NCBI GenBank assembly: GCA_965248135.1 | Contig: CBDFIN010000006.1 | Location: 1-64,000 of the forward strand | DNA length: 64,000 nucleotides | Direction: 5' to 3' | Source of the DNA: SZUA-100 sp965248135 | GTDB taxonomy: Bacteria; Pseudomonadota; Alphaproteobacteria; Rhizobiales; Rhizobiaceae | Shown: piece by piece, positions 34,880 to 43,429 of the stretch | How the letters are laid out: the number at the start of each line of letters is the position of its first letter | Position numbering within the stretch: the stretch's first letter is position 1 | Made by a program: the position numbers and the translations under genes | Notes under the pieces: model-generated | Databases searched by the model: none | The model's input: only the letters and a program-made list of their open reading frames with translations | Told to the model about the DNA's origin: nothing

Positions 34880-35248
34880 ATGTGGAGATTTTTGGTGTGT
34901 TTTGCTTGTTCGATATCGATCACAGGCCCGGTTTTCGCCGGTGGAGCCGACGTGGTTGGTGTCAAGGTGCGCCAACAAGGTGAGGGCACTTACCGATTTG
35001 ATGTAACATTGCGCCACGATGATGAGGGCTGGGACCATTATGCCGATCGCTGGCAGGTTGTCGGTAAGGACGGCACTGTTTATGCATCAAGGGTGCTGGC
35101 TCATCCTCATGTGAACGAGCAACCATTCACACGCAGTAAATCGGGGGTGGCTATCCCATCAGGCATAAGCCAAGTGGTCATCGTGGCGCATGACAAGGTG
35201 CACGGCGAAAAAGGCAAGACCATGATGGTCGATCTGCCGGACAGATAA
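34880..35248 (+). CDS. small periplasmic protein of unknown function
   Basis: 122 residues from MWRFLVCFACSISITGPVFA, a signal peptide. The mature part (ADVVGVKVRQQGEGTYRFDV, TLRHDDEGWDHYADRWQVV, LAHPHVNEQPFTRSKSGVAI, VIVAHDKVHGEKGKTMMVDL) is predicted to be a small beta-sandwich with several His residues. Similar short proteins occur as hypothetical periplasmic proteins in alphaproteobacteria. GGAG stands 9 bp upstream of the ATG. It is convergent with the MarC gene. Confidence 0.75.
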   Translation: MWRFLVCFACSISITGPVFAGGADVVGVKVRQQGEGTYRFDVTLRHDDEGWDHYADRWQVVGKDGTVYASRVLAHPHVNEQPFTRSKSGVAIPSGISQVVIVAHDKVHGEKGKTMMVDLPDR

Positions 35249-35271
35249 TTTCAAATATCAAGGAAAGACTG

Positions 35272-35898
35272 TCACATCGATACAAGTCCGCGCACGCCAT
35301 CGGCGATATATTGAACCGACAGTGCGGCAAGCAGTATGCCAAGCAACCTGGTAATAATCACCCGCCCGGTATCGCCGATCAGACCATCCACCTTGTCGGC
35401 AAGCATCAGCGCCAATAGCAATATAATTGCGACAATCAGCACAATTCCCACAAGCGCCAACAGCTGTGGCACGGCAGTAGTTTTGGAGGCCAGCAAGATG
35501 CCGGCTGAAATTGATCCCGGGCCGGCAATAAGAGGGATTGCCAGAGGAAATACCGCGATATTTTGAATATCATCGCGGGTGATCGCCCGCGTGGCGCTTT
35601 TCTCGTGCCGCTCCTGCCTCTTTTCAAACACCATTTCAAAGGCGATCGAAAACAGCAACAAGCCGCCCGCCACCCGAAAGGCGTCCATGGTAATGCCTAA
35701 CGTGCTCAACAGTGAGGCTCCGACAACCATGAAAACGATGATTATCGGAACGCCGATGCCGACGCCGCGCAACGCTACCTGGCGTCGCTGGGCCGAATCC
35801 ATTCCTGCCGTCAAGCCTAAGGAAATTGCCGCAAGTCCCGGTGGATCGATGGTGACAAACATTGTGACGAATGCGCTCAAAAGGGTATCGAATGTCAT
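35272..35898 (-). CDS. MarC-family integral membrane protein
   Basis: 208 residues with six hydrophobic segments and the MarC/UPF0056 hallmarks: FVTIDPPGLAAISLGLT near the N-terminus, FRVAGGLLLFSIAFEMVF mid-protein, and FPLAIPLIAGPGSISAGILL after it. The family is inner-membrane and widespread, and its biochemical role is unsettled; the old link to multiple antibiotic resistance has not held up. No partner gene is seen. Confidence 0.9.
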   Translation of the reverse strand: MTFDTLLSAFVTMFVTIDPPGLAAISLGLTAGMDSAQRRQVALRGVGIGVPIIIVFMVVGASLLSTLGITMDAFRVAGGLLLFSIAFEMVFEKRQERHEKSATRAITRDDIQNIAVFPLAIPLIAGPGSISAGILLASKTTAVPQLLALVGIVLIVAIILLLALMLADKVDGLIGDTGRVIITRLLGILLAALSVQYIADGVRGLVSM

Positions 35899-36255
35899 GG
35901 GCTTCGTCCGAATTGCGCGATGATATCAGTTTCAATCCGGCTTATGCCACCGTTGTGGCCATTGTGCCATGCAAAACATGTTAAGTGCTGGCGCCTCAAT
36001 CGGTGTTGACATGATTCTGGTTGATGCACAATATTAATGTACATTCTCATAAAACTATTTCAAGTCATTGAAATAACGCTATTTAATATGTAGATAAATT
36101 GTAATTTTTTGTCCTGCGCACGAGAAATTAGCACCAAATTCAACCTGCCAATGAAAGGCTGTTGAAAATTGCCAATTCGATGCCTGACAAAATTGGCAAA
36201 ATGATCGGGAATCGGCTACAAACACAACACGTCCAAACAAGGGATAGTTACTCTA
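35899..36255. other. AT-rich upstream region of gyrA
   Basis: About 357 bp between the divergent MarC and gyrA genes. The centre (36030-36110) is very AT-rich (ataatattaatgtacattc..., tttaatatgtagataaattg) and probably holds the gyrA promoter, but I cannot fix hexamers with confidence. No small gene seen. Confidence 0.4.
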
Positions 36256-39006
36256 TTGTCAGACCAACCACGCATCCCCTCCGCGCCTTCCGGCGATGGT
36301 GACGATCCTTCCGATATCGAACCGGTATCGATCGTCGATGAAATGAGCAGGTCCTATCTGGACTATGCCATGAGTGTTATCGTCAGCCGTGCATTGCCGG
36401 ATGTCCGCGACGGCCTCAAGCCGGTTCACCGGCGTATTCTTTATGCCATGCACGGGATGGGGCTTGAGCACAACAAGGGCTATCGCAAATCGGCCGGTGT
36501 TGTCGGTGAGGTGATGGGCAAGTTTCATCCTCACGGTGATGCGGCGATTTATGATGCGCTGGTGCGACTGGCGCAAGACTTTTCGATGCGGGCGCCGCTG
36601 ATCGATGGTCAGGGCAACTACGGCTCTATTGATGGCGACAAGGCTGCGGCCATGCGCTACACCGAATGCCGGCTGGAAAAGCTGACCGCTGAATTATTGA
36701 ACGACATCGACAAGGATACGGTCGCGTTTCAGGAAAACTACGATGGTCGCGAACACGAACCCGCTGTTTTGCCGGCCCGGTTTCCCAATCTTTTGGTCAA
36801 TGGGGCAGGGGGCATCGCCGTTGGTATGGCGACCAATATCCCGCCGCATAATCTTGGTGAGGTGATTGATGGCTGTCTGGCGCTGATCGACAATCCGGCC
36901 ATATCGCTTGATGAGATTATCGAGATCATTCCGGGACCAGATTTTCCCACCGGCGGTCTCATTCTTGGCCGCTCCGGCATCCGATCGGCTTATGAAACGG
37001 GCCGTGGTTCGGTGCTCATGCGGGCTAAAGTTACAACAGAGACAATTCGTGGTGACCGCGAAGCGCTGATAGTCACAGAGATGCCCTATCAGGTCAACAA
37101 GGCAACGATGATTGAAAAAATTGCCGAACTGGTGCGTGATAAACGCATTGAGGGTATTGGCGATATTCGCGATGAATCCGACCGCAACGGTTATCGCGCG
37201 GTAATTGAGATTAAGCGGGATGCGGTCGCCGATGTGGTGCTCAACCAGCTATACCGTTTCACGCCGCTGCAAACCTCTTTCGGCTGCAACATTGTAGCAT
37301 TGAATGGTGGCCGACCGGAACAATTGAACCTGTTGGATCTATTGCGGGCCTTCACAGCATTTCGCGAAGAGGTTGTTACCCGGCGGACAAAATTTCTGCT
37401 CAACAAGGCGCGCGACCGGGCTCATTTGTTGGTCGGGCTGGCCATTGCGGTTGCCAATATCGACGAGGTTATTCATCTGATCCGCAGTGCGCCTGATCCG
37501 GCGACCGCAAGACGCCAATTGATGGAACGCCGTTGGCCGGCCAAAGATGTGGCGCCGCTGGTAGCTCTTATCGACGATCCGCGTCACCAGCTCAATGAAG
37601 ATGGCACCTATTTCCTTTCCGAAGAGCAGGCGCGGGCCATCCTTGAACTGCGTTTGCAGCGCCTTACGGCACTCGGTCGGGACGAAATCGACGAAGAACT
37701 CAACAAGATCGGCGTTATGATACGCGACTATCTTGATATATTGGGTTCCCGCCAGCGAGTGCTGGATATGGTCAAGGAAGAGCTTGTGGCGGTGCGTGAT
37801 GAGTTTGCCACACCGCGCCGTACCGAAATTCTCGATGGTGGGTTTGATGTTGATGATGAAGACCTGATTGCCCGAGAGGATATGGTGGTGACCGTAAGCC
37901 ATGGCGGCTATGTCAAGCGGGTGCCGCTTGCCACCTATCGCGCCCAACGGCGGGGCGGCAAGGGACGCGCCGGCATGTCGACCAAGAATGAGGATTTTGT
38001 TACCCGACTGTTTGTCGTCAACACCCACACGCCGGTGTTGTTCTTCTCCTCCCGTGGCATTGTCTACAAGCTCAAGGTATGGAAACTGCCGCTCGCCGCA
38101 CCACAATCGCGTGGCAAGGCGCTGATCAACCTGTTGCCGTTGGAAAAGGACGAGCGGATCACCACCGTTATGCCGCTGCCGGAAGACGAGGACAGCTGGG
38201 AAACGCTTGGCGTGATGTTTGCCACCACTATGGGCACTGTGCGGCGCAACAAACTATCCGATTTCGTCCAGGTCAACCGCAACGGCAAGATTGCCATGAA
38301 ACTTGATGGCGATGATGGTATCGCCGGGGTTGAAACCTGTTCGGAAAATGATGATGTGCTGCTGACCTCGGCGAGCGGGCAGGCTATCCGCTTTGCTGTC
38401 GGCGATGTACGTGTGTTCACCGGCCGCAACTCTATTGGCGTGCGTGGTATTAAACTTGGTAAGACCGACCGGGTGATATCGATGTCGATACTGCGTCATT
38501 TTGAGGCCGAGCCGAGTGAGCGGCTGGCGTATCTCAAGCGTTCTTCTGCAATCCGCCGCGCCGCACTTGGTGAGGACAGCGCTGACGAAGAGATTACCGA
38601 TGATGGCGAGGAAGATGAAGAAGAAGGCAATGTTAGCCCCGAGCGCTATGCGACAATGGGTGCTGCGGAGCAGTTTATCCTCATTTTAACGGAATTTGGC
38701 TTTGGCAAACGCTCTTCAAGCTTTGATTTCCGCACGTCAAATCGTGGTGGCAAAGGCATCAAGGCGACAGATCAATCGAAAGAAAAAGACATTGGTCAAC
38801 TTGTTGCGGCTTTCCCCGTGGAAGACAGCGATCAGATAATGCTTGTATCCGATGGTGGCCAGCTTATTCGCGTGCCGGTTGACGGTATTCGCTTTGCGGG
38901 CCGGGCAACCAAGGGTGTCACGGTGTTTAAAACGGCGGAAGGTGAAAAAGTGGTCTCGGTTGAGCGGATTAGCGAGGTTGACGACGAGGATCAAGAGGGC
39001 GAATAG
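36256..39006 (+). CDS. gyrA: DNA gyrase subunit A
   Basis: A 916-residue type II topoisomerase subunit that cuts and rejoins DNA during negative supercoiling. It starts at a TTG (MSDQPRIPSAPSG). The catalytic Tyr is Tyr135 in AAMRYTEC. The quinolone-determining region reads FHPHGDAAIYDALVR, with Ala96 at the position of E. coli Ser83 and Asp100 at Asp87. The C-terminal beta-pinwheel has the GyrA box QRRGGKG. An acidic insert (ITDDGEEDEEEGN) lies late in the pinwheel. The length is typical of alphaproteobacteria. The frame is intact and followed by small frames and an ISAs1-A copy before coaD. Confidence 0.97.
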   Translation: MSDQPRIPSAPSGDGDDPSDIEPVSIVDEMSRSYLDYAMSVIVSRALPDVRDGLKPVHRRILYAMHGMGLEHNKGYRKSAGVVGEVMGKFHPHGDAAIYDALVRLAQDFSMRAPLIDGQGNYGSIDGDKAAAMRYTECRLEKLTAELLNDIDKDTVAFQENYDGREHEPAVLPARFPNLLVNGAGGIAVGMATNIPPHNLGEVIDGCLALIDNPAISLDEIIEIIPGPDFPTGGLILGRSGIRSAYETGRGSVLMRAKVTTETIRGDREALIVTEMPYQVNKATMIEKIAELVRDKRIEGIGDIRDESDRNGYRAVIEIKRDAVADVVLNQLYRFTPLQTSFGCNIVALNGGRPEQLNLLDLLRAFTAFREEVVTRRTKFLLNKARDRAHLLVGLAIAVANIDEVIHLIRSAPDPATARRQLMERRWPAKDVAPLVALIDDPRHQLNEDGTYFLSEEQARAILELRLQRLTALGRDEIDEELNKIGVMIRDYLDILGSRQRVLDMVKEELVAVRDEFATPRRTEILDGGFDVDDEDLIAREDMVVTVSHGGYVKRVPLATYRAQRRGGKGRAGMSTKNEDFVTRLFVVNTHTPVLFFSSRGIVYKLKVWKLPLAAPQSRGKALINLLPLEKDERITTVMPLPEDEDSWETLGVMFATTMGTVRRNKLSDFVQVNRNGKIAMKLDGDDGIAGVETCSENDDVLLTSASGQAIRFAVGDVRVFTGRNSIGVRGIKLGKTDRVISMSILRHFEAEPSERLAYLKRSSAIRRAALGEDSADEEITDDGEEDEEEGNVSPERYATMGAAEQFILILTEFGFGKRSSSFDFRTSNRGGKGIKATDQSKEKDIGQLVAAFPVEDSDQIMLVSDGGQLIRVPVDGIRFAGRATKGVTVFKTAEGEKVVSVERISEVDDEDQEGE

Positions 39007-39044
39007 CCCCATCGGCGGTGTTATTCGCTAAAGCTATGCTAAGA

Positions 39045-39164
39045 TTAGCGGTACATGCGGCGCAACGCATTAATATCCCTGATCTTGGATTCATCTTCCA
39101 GATCAAACACTGTTGCAACTACTAGACTCAATCCAACCACTGAAAATATACCGGCGAAAATCAT
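39045..39164 (-). CDS. candidate 39-residue membrane peptide
   Basis: The ATG is preceded by AAAGGACAGGACAG. The peptide MIFAGIFSVVGLSLVVATVF has one membrane helix, then a charged tail (DLEDESKIRDINALRRMYR). The ribosome site and helix-plus-charged-tail design argue for a real small gene; there is no homology evidence. It is convergent with gyrA. Confidence 0.45.
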   Translation of the reverse strand: MIFAGIFSVVGLSLVVATVFDLEDESKIRDINALRRMYR

Positions 39165-39255
39165 CTGTCCTGTCCTTTCATTTGCAGCCCATATAGGAAA
39201 GAGAGGCCGCAGTTTAAAGGATCATTATGTGTGATTTTGCACACCAGGAAGGCGT

Positions 39256-39333
39256 TTATGAAGCGTCGCTGACGATAGAACGTGCGGTGGCGATGAACAT
39301 CAAAAGTGTCATTGTGAGTGCGAAGTACAGCAT
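39256..39333 (-). CDS. candidate 25-residue hydrophobic peptide
   Basis: The peptide MLYFALTMTLLMFIATARSI, followed by VSDAS, is encoded just upstream of the 39-residue frame on the same strand. It is mostly one hydrophobic segment. It is preceded by cgttttc-type sequence with only a weak AACGAG ribosome site. It may be a small membrane peptide or chance. Confidence 0.3.
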   Translation of the reverse strand: MLYFALTMTLLMFIATARSIVSDAS

Positions 39334-39449
39334 TTTTTTCTCGTTTTCCGTTTGAAAGTGCAGTTAAATTGACATCCCATCGCTGAACTGACGCTTGATG
39401 CCGTGTTCATGCGGCGTTCATACAAAATTGAATCGGGAAGGGATGTGAC

Positions 39450-40642
39450 CAGGGGAATCGCATTTGGGGTTTGACAAATATGCCTGAATAGATTCTTGAG
39501 GTTCCATCACGATATGGAGCCTCAAGATGTCAACAATCATAAGCTATTTCAATGATATAGACGATCCACGCACGGGCAATGCCTGCCGTCACAAGTTTTG
39601 TGACATCATGACAATCAGCCTTTTATGTGCCTTGTGTGGCGGCGAAACTGCGGTGGATATGGCCGATTTTGGCCATGCGAAGGAAGAATTTCTGCGCGAT
39701 TTTCTCGAATTGCCGAATGGCACGCCGTGTCACGACACGTTTTCACGGCTGTTTCGGTTGCTTAAGCCCGCAAGCTTTCAACGCCTGTTTGAGAAGTTCC
39801 GTGCTGATTTTGCCCAGGCACGCGATGCCCAACCCGCCATCGCCATTGACGGCAAAGAGATGCGTCGCACCTTTGACAGGGCCGCCAATCAATCCGGCCT
39901 GAACGTGGTGACCGCCTTTGCGCATGGGGCTCGTTTGAGCCTCGGTATTATCGAAAGTGCCAAGGGTGGTGGCGAGATTTTGGCCCTACGTGAGTTGATC
40001 AAAATGCTCGACATCAAGGGCATGACGATCACTGCTGACGCGCTGCATTGCCAACGCGAGACCTGTGAGTTGATCGTGCGTGAAGGCGGCGATTACTGTG
40101 TGCAACTGAAGGGCAATCAGGGCGATATGCAGGCGGATGTGCGGGCCTTCATTGATGATCAAGAGACTGATTATATTGACGAATATATCTCAACTGACGC
40201 CAACCATGGCCGCATTGAAGAGCGATGTTACCATGTCTACAGCACTACGCAATATCTTGACGACACACACAAATGGCCAAGCCTCAAGACCTTCGTCCAT
40301 GTCACTTCAACACGTGAAATGAACGGAAAATCAAGCCGCTGCGAACGCGTTTATCTCATGTCAAAACCCCCACAAGCGCAGGAAGCTGCAACCATTATTC
40401 GGGGGCATTGGCAAATTGAAAACAGCCTTCACTGGTCGCTTGATGTCATTATGAATGATGATCTCCATCGCGCTCGCAAAGACAACGCACCGATCAATTT
40501 TGCAGCCCTCAGACGTATCGCACTAAACATCATAAAGGCAAATCAGGACAAGGGATCAAACCGCGTAAAATTCAAACGCGCTGGCTGGAATGATGATTTC
40601 CTGCTTTCACTCCTAAACAACTTTTGAAATGCGATTGCCCTG
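39450..40642 (+). mobile_element. ISAs1-family element A, copy 5
   Basis: A 1,193-bp element with CAGGGSAATCGCATTT tips, flanked by gggatgtgac (39440-39449 and 40643-40652). This is the only intact IS in the housekeeping half; it separates gyrA from coaD and ends 56 bp before the coaD start. Confidence 0.95.
39527..40627 (+). CDS. ISAs1-family DDE transposase (copy 5)
   Basis: A 366-residue intact transposase identical to copies 1, 3 and 4. It reads in the same direction as coaD, so read-through from it could feed coaD transcription. Confidence 0.95.
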   Translation: MSTIISYFNDIDDPRTGNACRHKFCDIMTISLLCALCGGETAVDMADFGHAKEEFLRDFLELPNGTPCHDTFSRLFRLLKPASFQRLFEKFRADFAQARDAQPAIAIDGKEMRRTFDRAANQSGLNVVTAFAHGARLSLGIIESAKGGGEILALRELIKMLDIKGMTITADALHCQRETCELIVREGGDYCVQLKGNQGDMQADVRAFIDDQETDYIDEYISTDANHGRIEERCYHVYSTTQYLDDTHKWPSLKTFVHVTSTREMNGKSSRCERVYLMSKPPQAQEAATIIRGHWQIENSLHWSLDVIMNDDLHRARKDNAPINFAALRRIALNIIKANQDKGSNRVKFKRAGWNDDFLLSLLNNF

Positions 40643-40698
40643 GGGATGTGACAAAGTGCAATTGCAAACAACGTTAAAAAGGGTTACGGCTGCGAACC

Positions 40699-41202
40699 AT
40701 GAGCAAACGAACAGGCCTGTATCCAGGCTCCTTTGATCCTGTCACTTTCGGGCATTTGGACATCTTGCGGCAGGCCCTTGCCATTGCCGATGAGATTGTC
40801 GTTGCGATCGGTGTTCATTCAGAAAAATCAGCGCTTTTTTCCTTTAAAGACAGAGTCACCATGATCGACCGGTCGATTGCTGATTTGGACGGTGAGGCCG
40901 GTAAACGGGTGAGGGTGGTTTCGTTTGACAATCTGGCAGTAAAGGCGGCACGTGATGCCGATGCCGGTTTCATGGTCCGTGGGCTGCGGGATGGAACCGA
41001 TCTTGACTATGAAATGCAACTGGCCGGTATGAACGGCGCCATGGCGCCAGAAATTCAGACCGTCTATCTGCCGGCTTCACCGCCGGTACGGCCCATTACC
41101 GCCACACTGGTCAGACAAATCGCTGGTCTTGGCGGGGATGTGTCACAATTTGTACCGCATCATGTGGTCGAAATGCTGAAGCAGAGATTTCAATCAACTT
41201 AA
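40699..41202 (+). CDS. coaD: phosphopantetheine adenylyltransferase
   Basis: A 167-residue cytoplasmic enzyme transferring AMP from ATP to 4'-phosphopantetheine, the penultimate step of CoA synthesis. The nucleotidyltransferase motif is YPGSFDPVTFGHLDIL (the TxGH form). RGLRDGTDLDYEMQLAGMN binds substrate, and the late motif is PITATLVRQIAGLGGDVSQF. Full length. It is followed 15 bp later by the first cyclophilin gene. ISAs1-A copy 5 lies immediately upstream and has probably displaced its native promoter region. Confidence 0.95.
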   Translation: MSKRTGLYPGSFDPVTFGHLDILRQALAIADEIVVAIGVHSEKSALFSFKDRVTMIDRSIADLDGEAGKRVRVVSFDNLAVKAARDADAGFMVRGLRDGTDLDYEMQLAGMNGAMAPEIQTVYLPASPPVRPITATLVRQIAGLGGDVSQFVPHHVVEMLKQRFQST

Positions 41203-41217
41203 AAACGGAGACAAGGA

Positions 41218-41769
41218 ATGCGATTGGTCAAATTTGCGTTGATCATTGCCGGCTTCATCGCCGCAACAATGATAACGCCGGTACTTGCACAGGAACTGGA
41301 AAACACACTCTATCTTGACGTCAAGGCGGGCAGGGTAACAATCAAACTACGGCCCGATCTGGCACCCAACCATGTTGCGCGGATCAAGACCCTGGCGCGC
41401 GACGGGTTCTATAACGGCGTCGTCTTTCACCGGGTCATTCCGGGATTTATGGCCCAGACCGGCGATCCAACCGGCACCGGCACCGGTGGCTCAAAATATG
41501 ACGATCTGAAAGCCGAATTTACCGACACAAATTTTGCCCGCGGCGTGTTGGGCATGGCAAGGGCACAAAACCCAGACAGTGCTAACTCGCAGTTTTTTAT
41601 CATGTTTGAAGAGGGTTCTTTCCTGAATGGCGAATATACGGTATTCGGAGAGGTAACTGAAGGCATGGAACACATTGATGCCGTCAAAATGGGAACCCCA
41701 GCCAACAATGGCATCGTCGATAAACCCGACAAGATGATCAAACTGCAAGTGGCGGTCGACGCTCAATAG
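41218..41769 (+). CDS. periplasmic cyclophilin-type peptidyl-prolyl isomerase
   Basis: 183 residues. The signal peptide (FALIIAGFIAATMITPVLA) is followed by a cyclophilin domain: GFYNGVVFHRVIPGFMAQTGDPTGTG with the catalytic Arg, and RAQNPDSANSQFFIMF. It catalyses cis-trans isomerisation of prolyl bonds in exported proteins. It is paired with a cytoplasmic paralogue 12 bp downstream, a duplication common in Hyphomicrobiales. A GGAGACAAGG ribosome site is present. Confidence 0.94.
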   Translation: MRLVKFALIIAGFIAATMITPVLAQELENTLYLDVKAGRVTIKLRPDLAPNHVARIKTLARDGFYNGVVFHRVIPGFMAQTGDPTGTGTGGSKYDDLKAEFTDTNFARGVLGMARAQNPDSANSQFFIMFEEGSFLNGEYTVFGEVTEGMEHIDAVKMGTPANNGIVDKPDKMIKLQVAVDAQ

Positions 41770-41781
41770 AAGGAATAGAAT

Positions 41782-42270
41782 GTGGCAGACTCTCAAGACG
41801 CCGAAAACACCTTGTTGATGGAAACCAGTCAGGGCGAAGTTATTATTCAGCTAAGGCCTGATCTTGCTCCCAACCATGTGGCACGGATAAAGGAACTGGC
41901 GCGTGAAGGTTTTTACGACGGTGTGGTTTTTCACCGGGTGGTTGAAGGCTTTATGGCCCAGGGCGGTGACCCAACCGGCACCGGCACCGGTGGGTCTGAC
42001 AAACCCGATCTGGCGGCAGAGTTTTCGCGCGAACCCCACGTGCGTGGCACCTGCTCGATGGCCCGGTCGCAAAACCCGAACAGTGCAAACTCGCAATTTT
42101 TCGTCTGTTTTGCCGATGCTGGATTTCTCGACAATCAGTATACCGTTTGGGGTGCGGTAACTGAAGGCATGGATAATGTCGACAAGTTCAAGCGCGGCGA
42201 GCCGGTTCAGGGGCCTGACAAAATGATCTCGGTCAAGGTTGCTGCGGATGCCGAGGCTAACGACGCATAG
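41782..42270 (+). CDS. cytoplasmic cyclophilin-type peptidyl-prolyl isomerase
   Basis: 162 residues, starting at GTG (MADSQDAENTLLMETSQGEV) behind AAGGAAT. It has no signal peptide. It contains GFYDGVVFHRVVEGFMAQGG, SMARSQNPNSANSQFFVCF and LDNQYTVWGAVTEGM. It is very similar to the preceding periplasmic paralogue, pointing to tandem duplication. The product probably acts on nascent cytoplasmic proteins. A terminator follows at 42297. Confidence 0.94.
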   Translation: MADSQDAENTLLMETSQGEVIIQLRPDLAPNHVARIKELAREGFYDGVVFHRVVEGFMAQGGDPTGTGTGGSDKPDLAAEFSREPHVRGTCSMARSQNPNSANSQFFVCFADAGFLDNQYTVWGAVTEGMDNVDKFKRGEPVQGPDKMISVKVAADAEANDA

Positions 42271-42296
42271 CGCCCGTTAATCGACAAAATGGTTTT

Positions 42297-42326
42297 GCGG
42301 GCTCTGTTAAGTCAGGGCCCGCTTTT
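42297..42326 (+). terminator. rho-independent terminator after the cyclophilin pair
   Basis: A ten-base stem GCGGGCTCTG / CAGGGCCCGC with one G-T pair and loop TTAAGT, followed by TTTTCTTT. It lies 15 bp before the queA start, so it ends the coaD-cyclophilin transcript and may limit read-through into queA. Confidence 0.8.
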
Positions 42327-42340
42327 CTTTGGTAGGCACA

Positions 42341-43429
42341 ATGCGCGTAGATCAATTTGATTTCGAATTACCAAATGAACGTATCGCGTTGCGCCCGGCC
42401 TCACCGCGTGATTGTGCCCGCATGCTGGTAGTCAATCGAAGTTGTCGGGGCGGACTTGACGATGAAGTCGTGATCGATTTACCGAAATTGCTTCGTGCGG
42501 GTGATGCTTTGGTGTTCAACGACACAAGGGTCATTCCGGCCCAATTGGAGGGTGTCCGTATCCGGCAAAATGGTCCGGCAAAAAGCGAGGCCGGGATTTC
42601 GATCACGCTGCATATGCGGCTTGATGAAAACCATTGGCTGGGCCTCGCTAAGGGGGCAAAAAAGCTTGCACCCGGCGACCGGCTTCTTTTCAACGAAGAT
42701 GCCAAATCAGGGGCTTGCGAGCCGCTCACCGGGCAAATTGTTGAAAAAGGCGAGGGCGGCGAGGTCAAGATCGCCTTTGATGTCAGCGGCCATGCGCTCG
42801 ATCTGGCGCTGGTTCGTGTCGGGCATATTCCGTTACCGCCTTATATTGCCGCCCAAAGAGCCGATGATGAACATGATCGCCACGACTATCAAACCATATA
42901 TGCCGAAAAGGATGGCGCGGTTGCCGCACCCACCGCCGGGCTACATTTTACCGATGGGCTTTTACAGCAATTAAGGGCAGGGGGCGTCGCCACCCACTTT
43001 GTTACCCTGCATGTGGGGGCAGGGACCTTCCTGCCGGTCAAGACCGATGATACCGACGCCCACAAGATGCATGCGGAACAAGGTTATGTGAGTGCAGAAA
43101 CCGCCGAAGCGCTGAACAACACAAAGCGCAATGGCGGCCGCATTGTCAGTGTAGGCACCACTTCGCTGCGGCTGCTTGAAAGCGCTGCAGACGATAATGG
43201 CCACATTCACCCCTGGTCGGGCGCCACCGACATATTTATTACCCCCGGTTACCGGTTTAAGGCGGTCGACATGTTGATGACCAATTTCCATCTGCCGCGC
43301 TCAACGCTTTTTATGCTGGTTGCCGCCTTTAGCGGGCTTGAGACCATGCACAAGGCCTATCGGCATGCGATCAAAGACAAATACCGATTTTATTCCTATG
43401 GTGATGCCAGCCTGTTGTATCCGGGATGA
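42341..43429 (+). CDS. queA: S-adenosylmethionine:tRNA ribosyltransferase-isomerase
   Basis: A 362-residue enzyme that adds the epoxy-cyclopentane ring to preQ1 in tRNA using the ribosyl part of SAM (queuosine pathway). I start at MRVDQFDFELPNERIALRPA rather than the TTG 12 bp earlier, which lies in the terminator tail. Family motifs: LVFNDTRVIPAQL, VGHIPLPPYI, HDYQTIYAEKDGAVAAPTAG, LHVGAGTFLPVKTDD, GTTSLRLLESA and TNFHLPRSTLFMLVAAFSG. Its stop overlaps the tgt start. Confidence 0.96.
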   Translation: MRVDQFDFELPNERIALRPASPRDCARMLVVNRSCRGGLDDEVVIDLPKLLRAGDALVFNDTRVIPAQLEGVRIRQNGPAKSEAGISITLHMRLDENHWLGLAKGAKKLAPGDRLLFNEDAKSGACEPLTGQIVEKGEGGEVKIAFDVSGHALDLALVRVGHIPLPPYIAAQRADDEHDRHDYQTIYAEKDGAVAAPTAGLHFTDGLLQQLRAGGVATHFVTLHVGAGTFLPVKTDDTDAHKMHAEQGYVSAETAEALNNTKRNGGRIVSVGTTSLRLLESAADDNGHIHPWSGATDIFITPGYRFKAVDMLMTNFHLPRSTLFMLVAAFSGLETMHKAYRHAIKDKYRFYSYGDASLLYPG

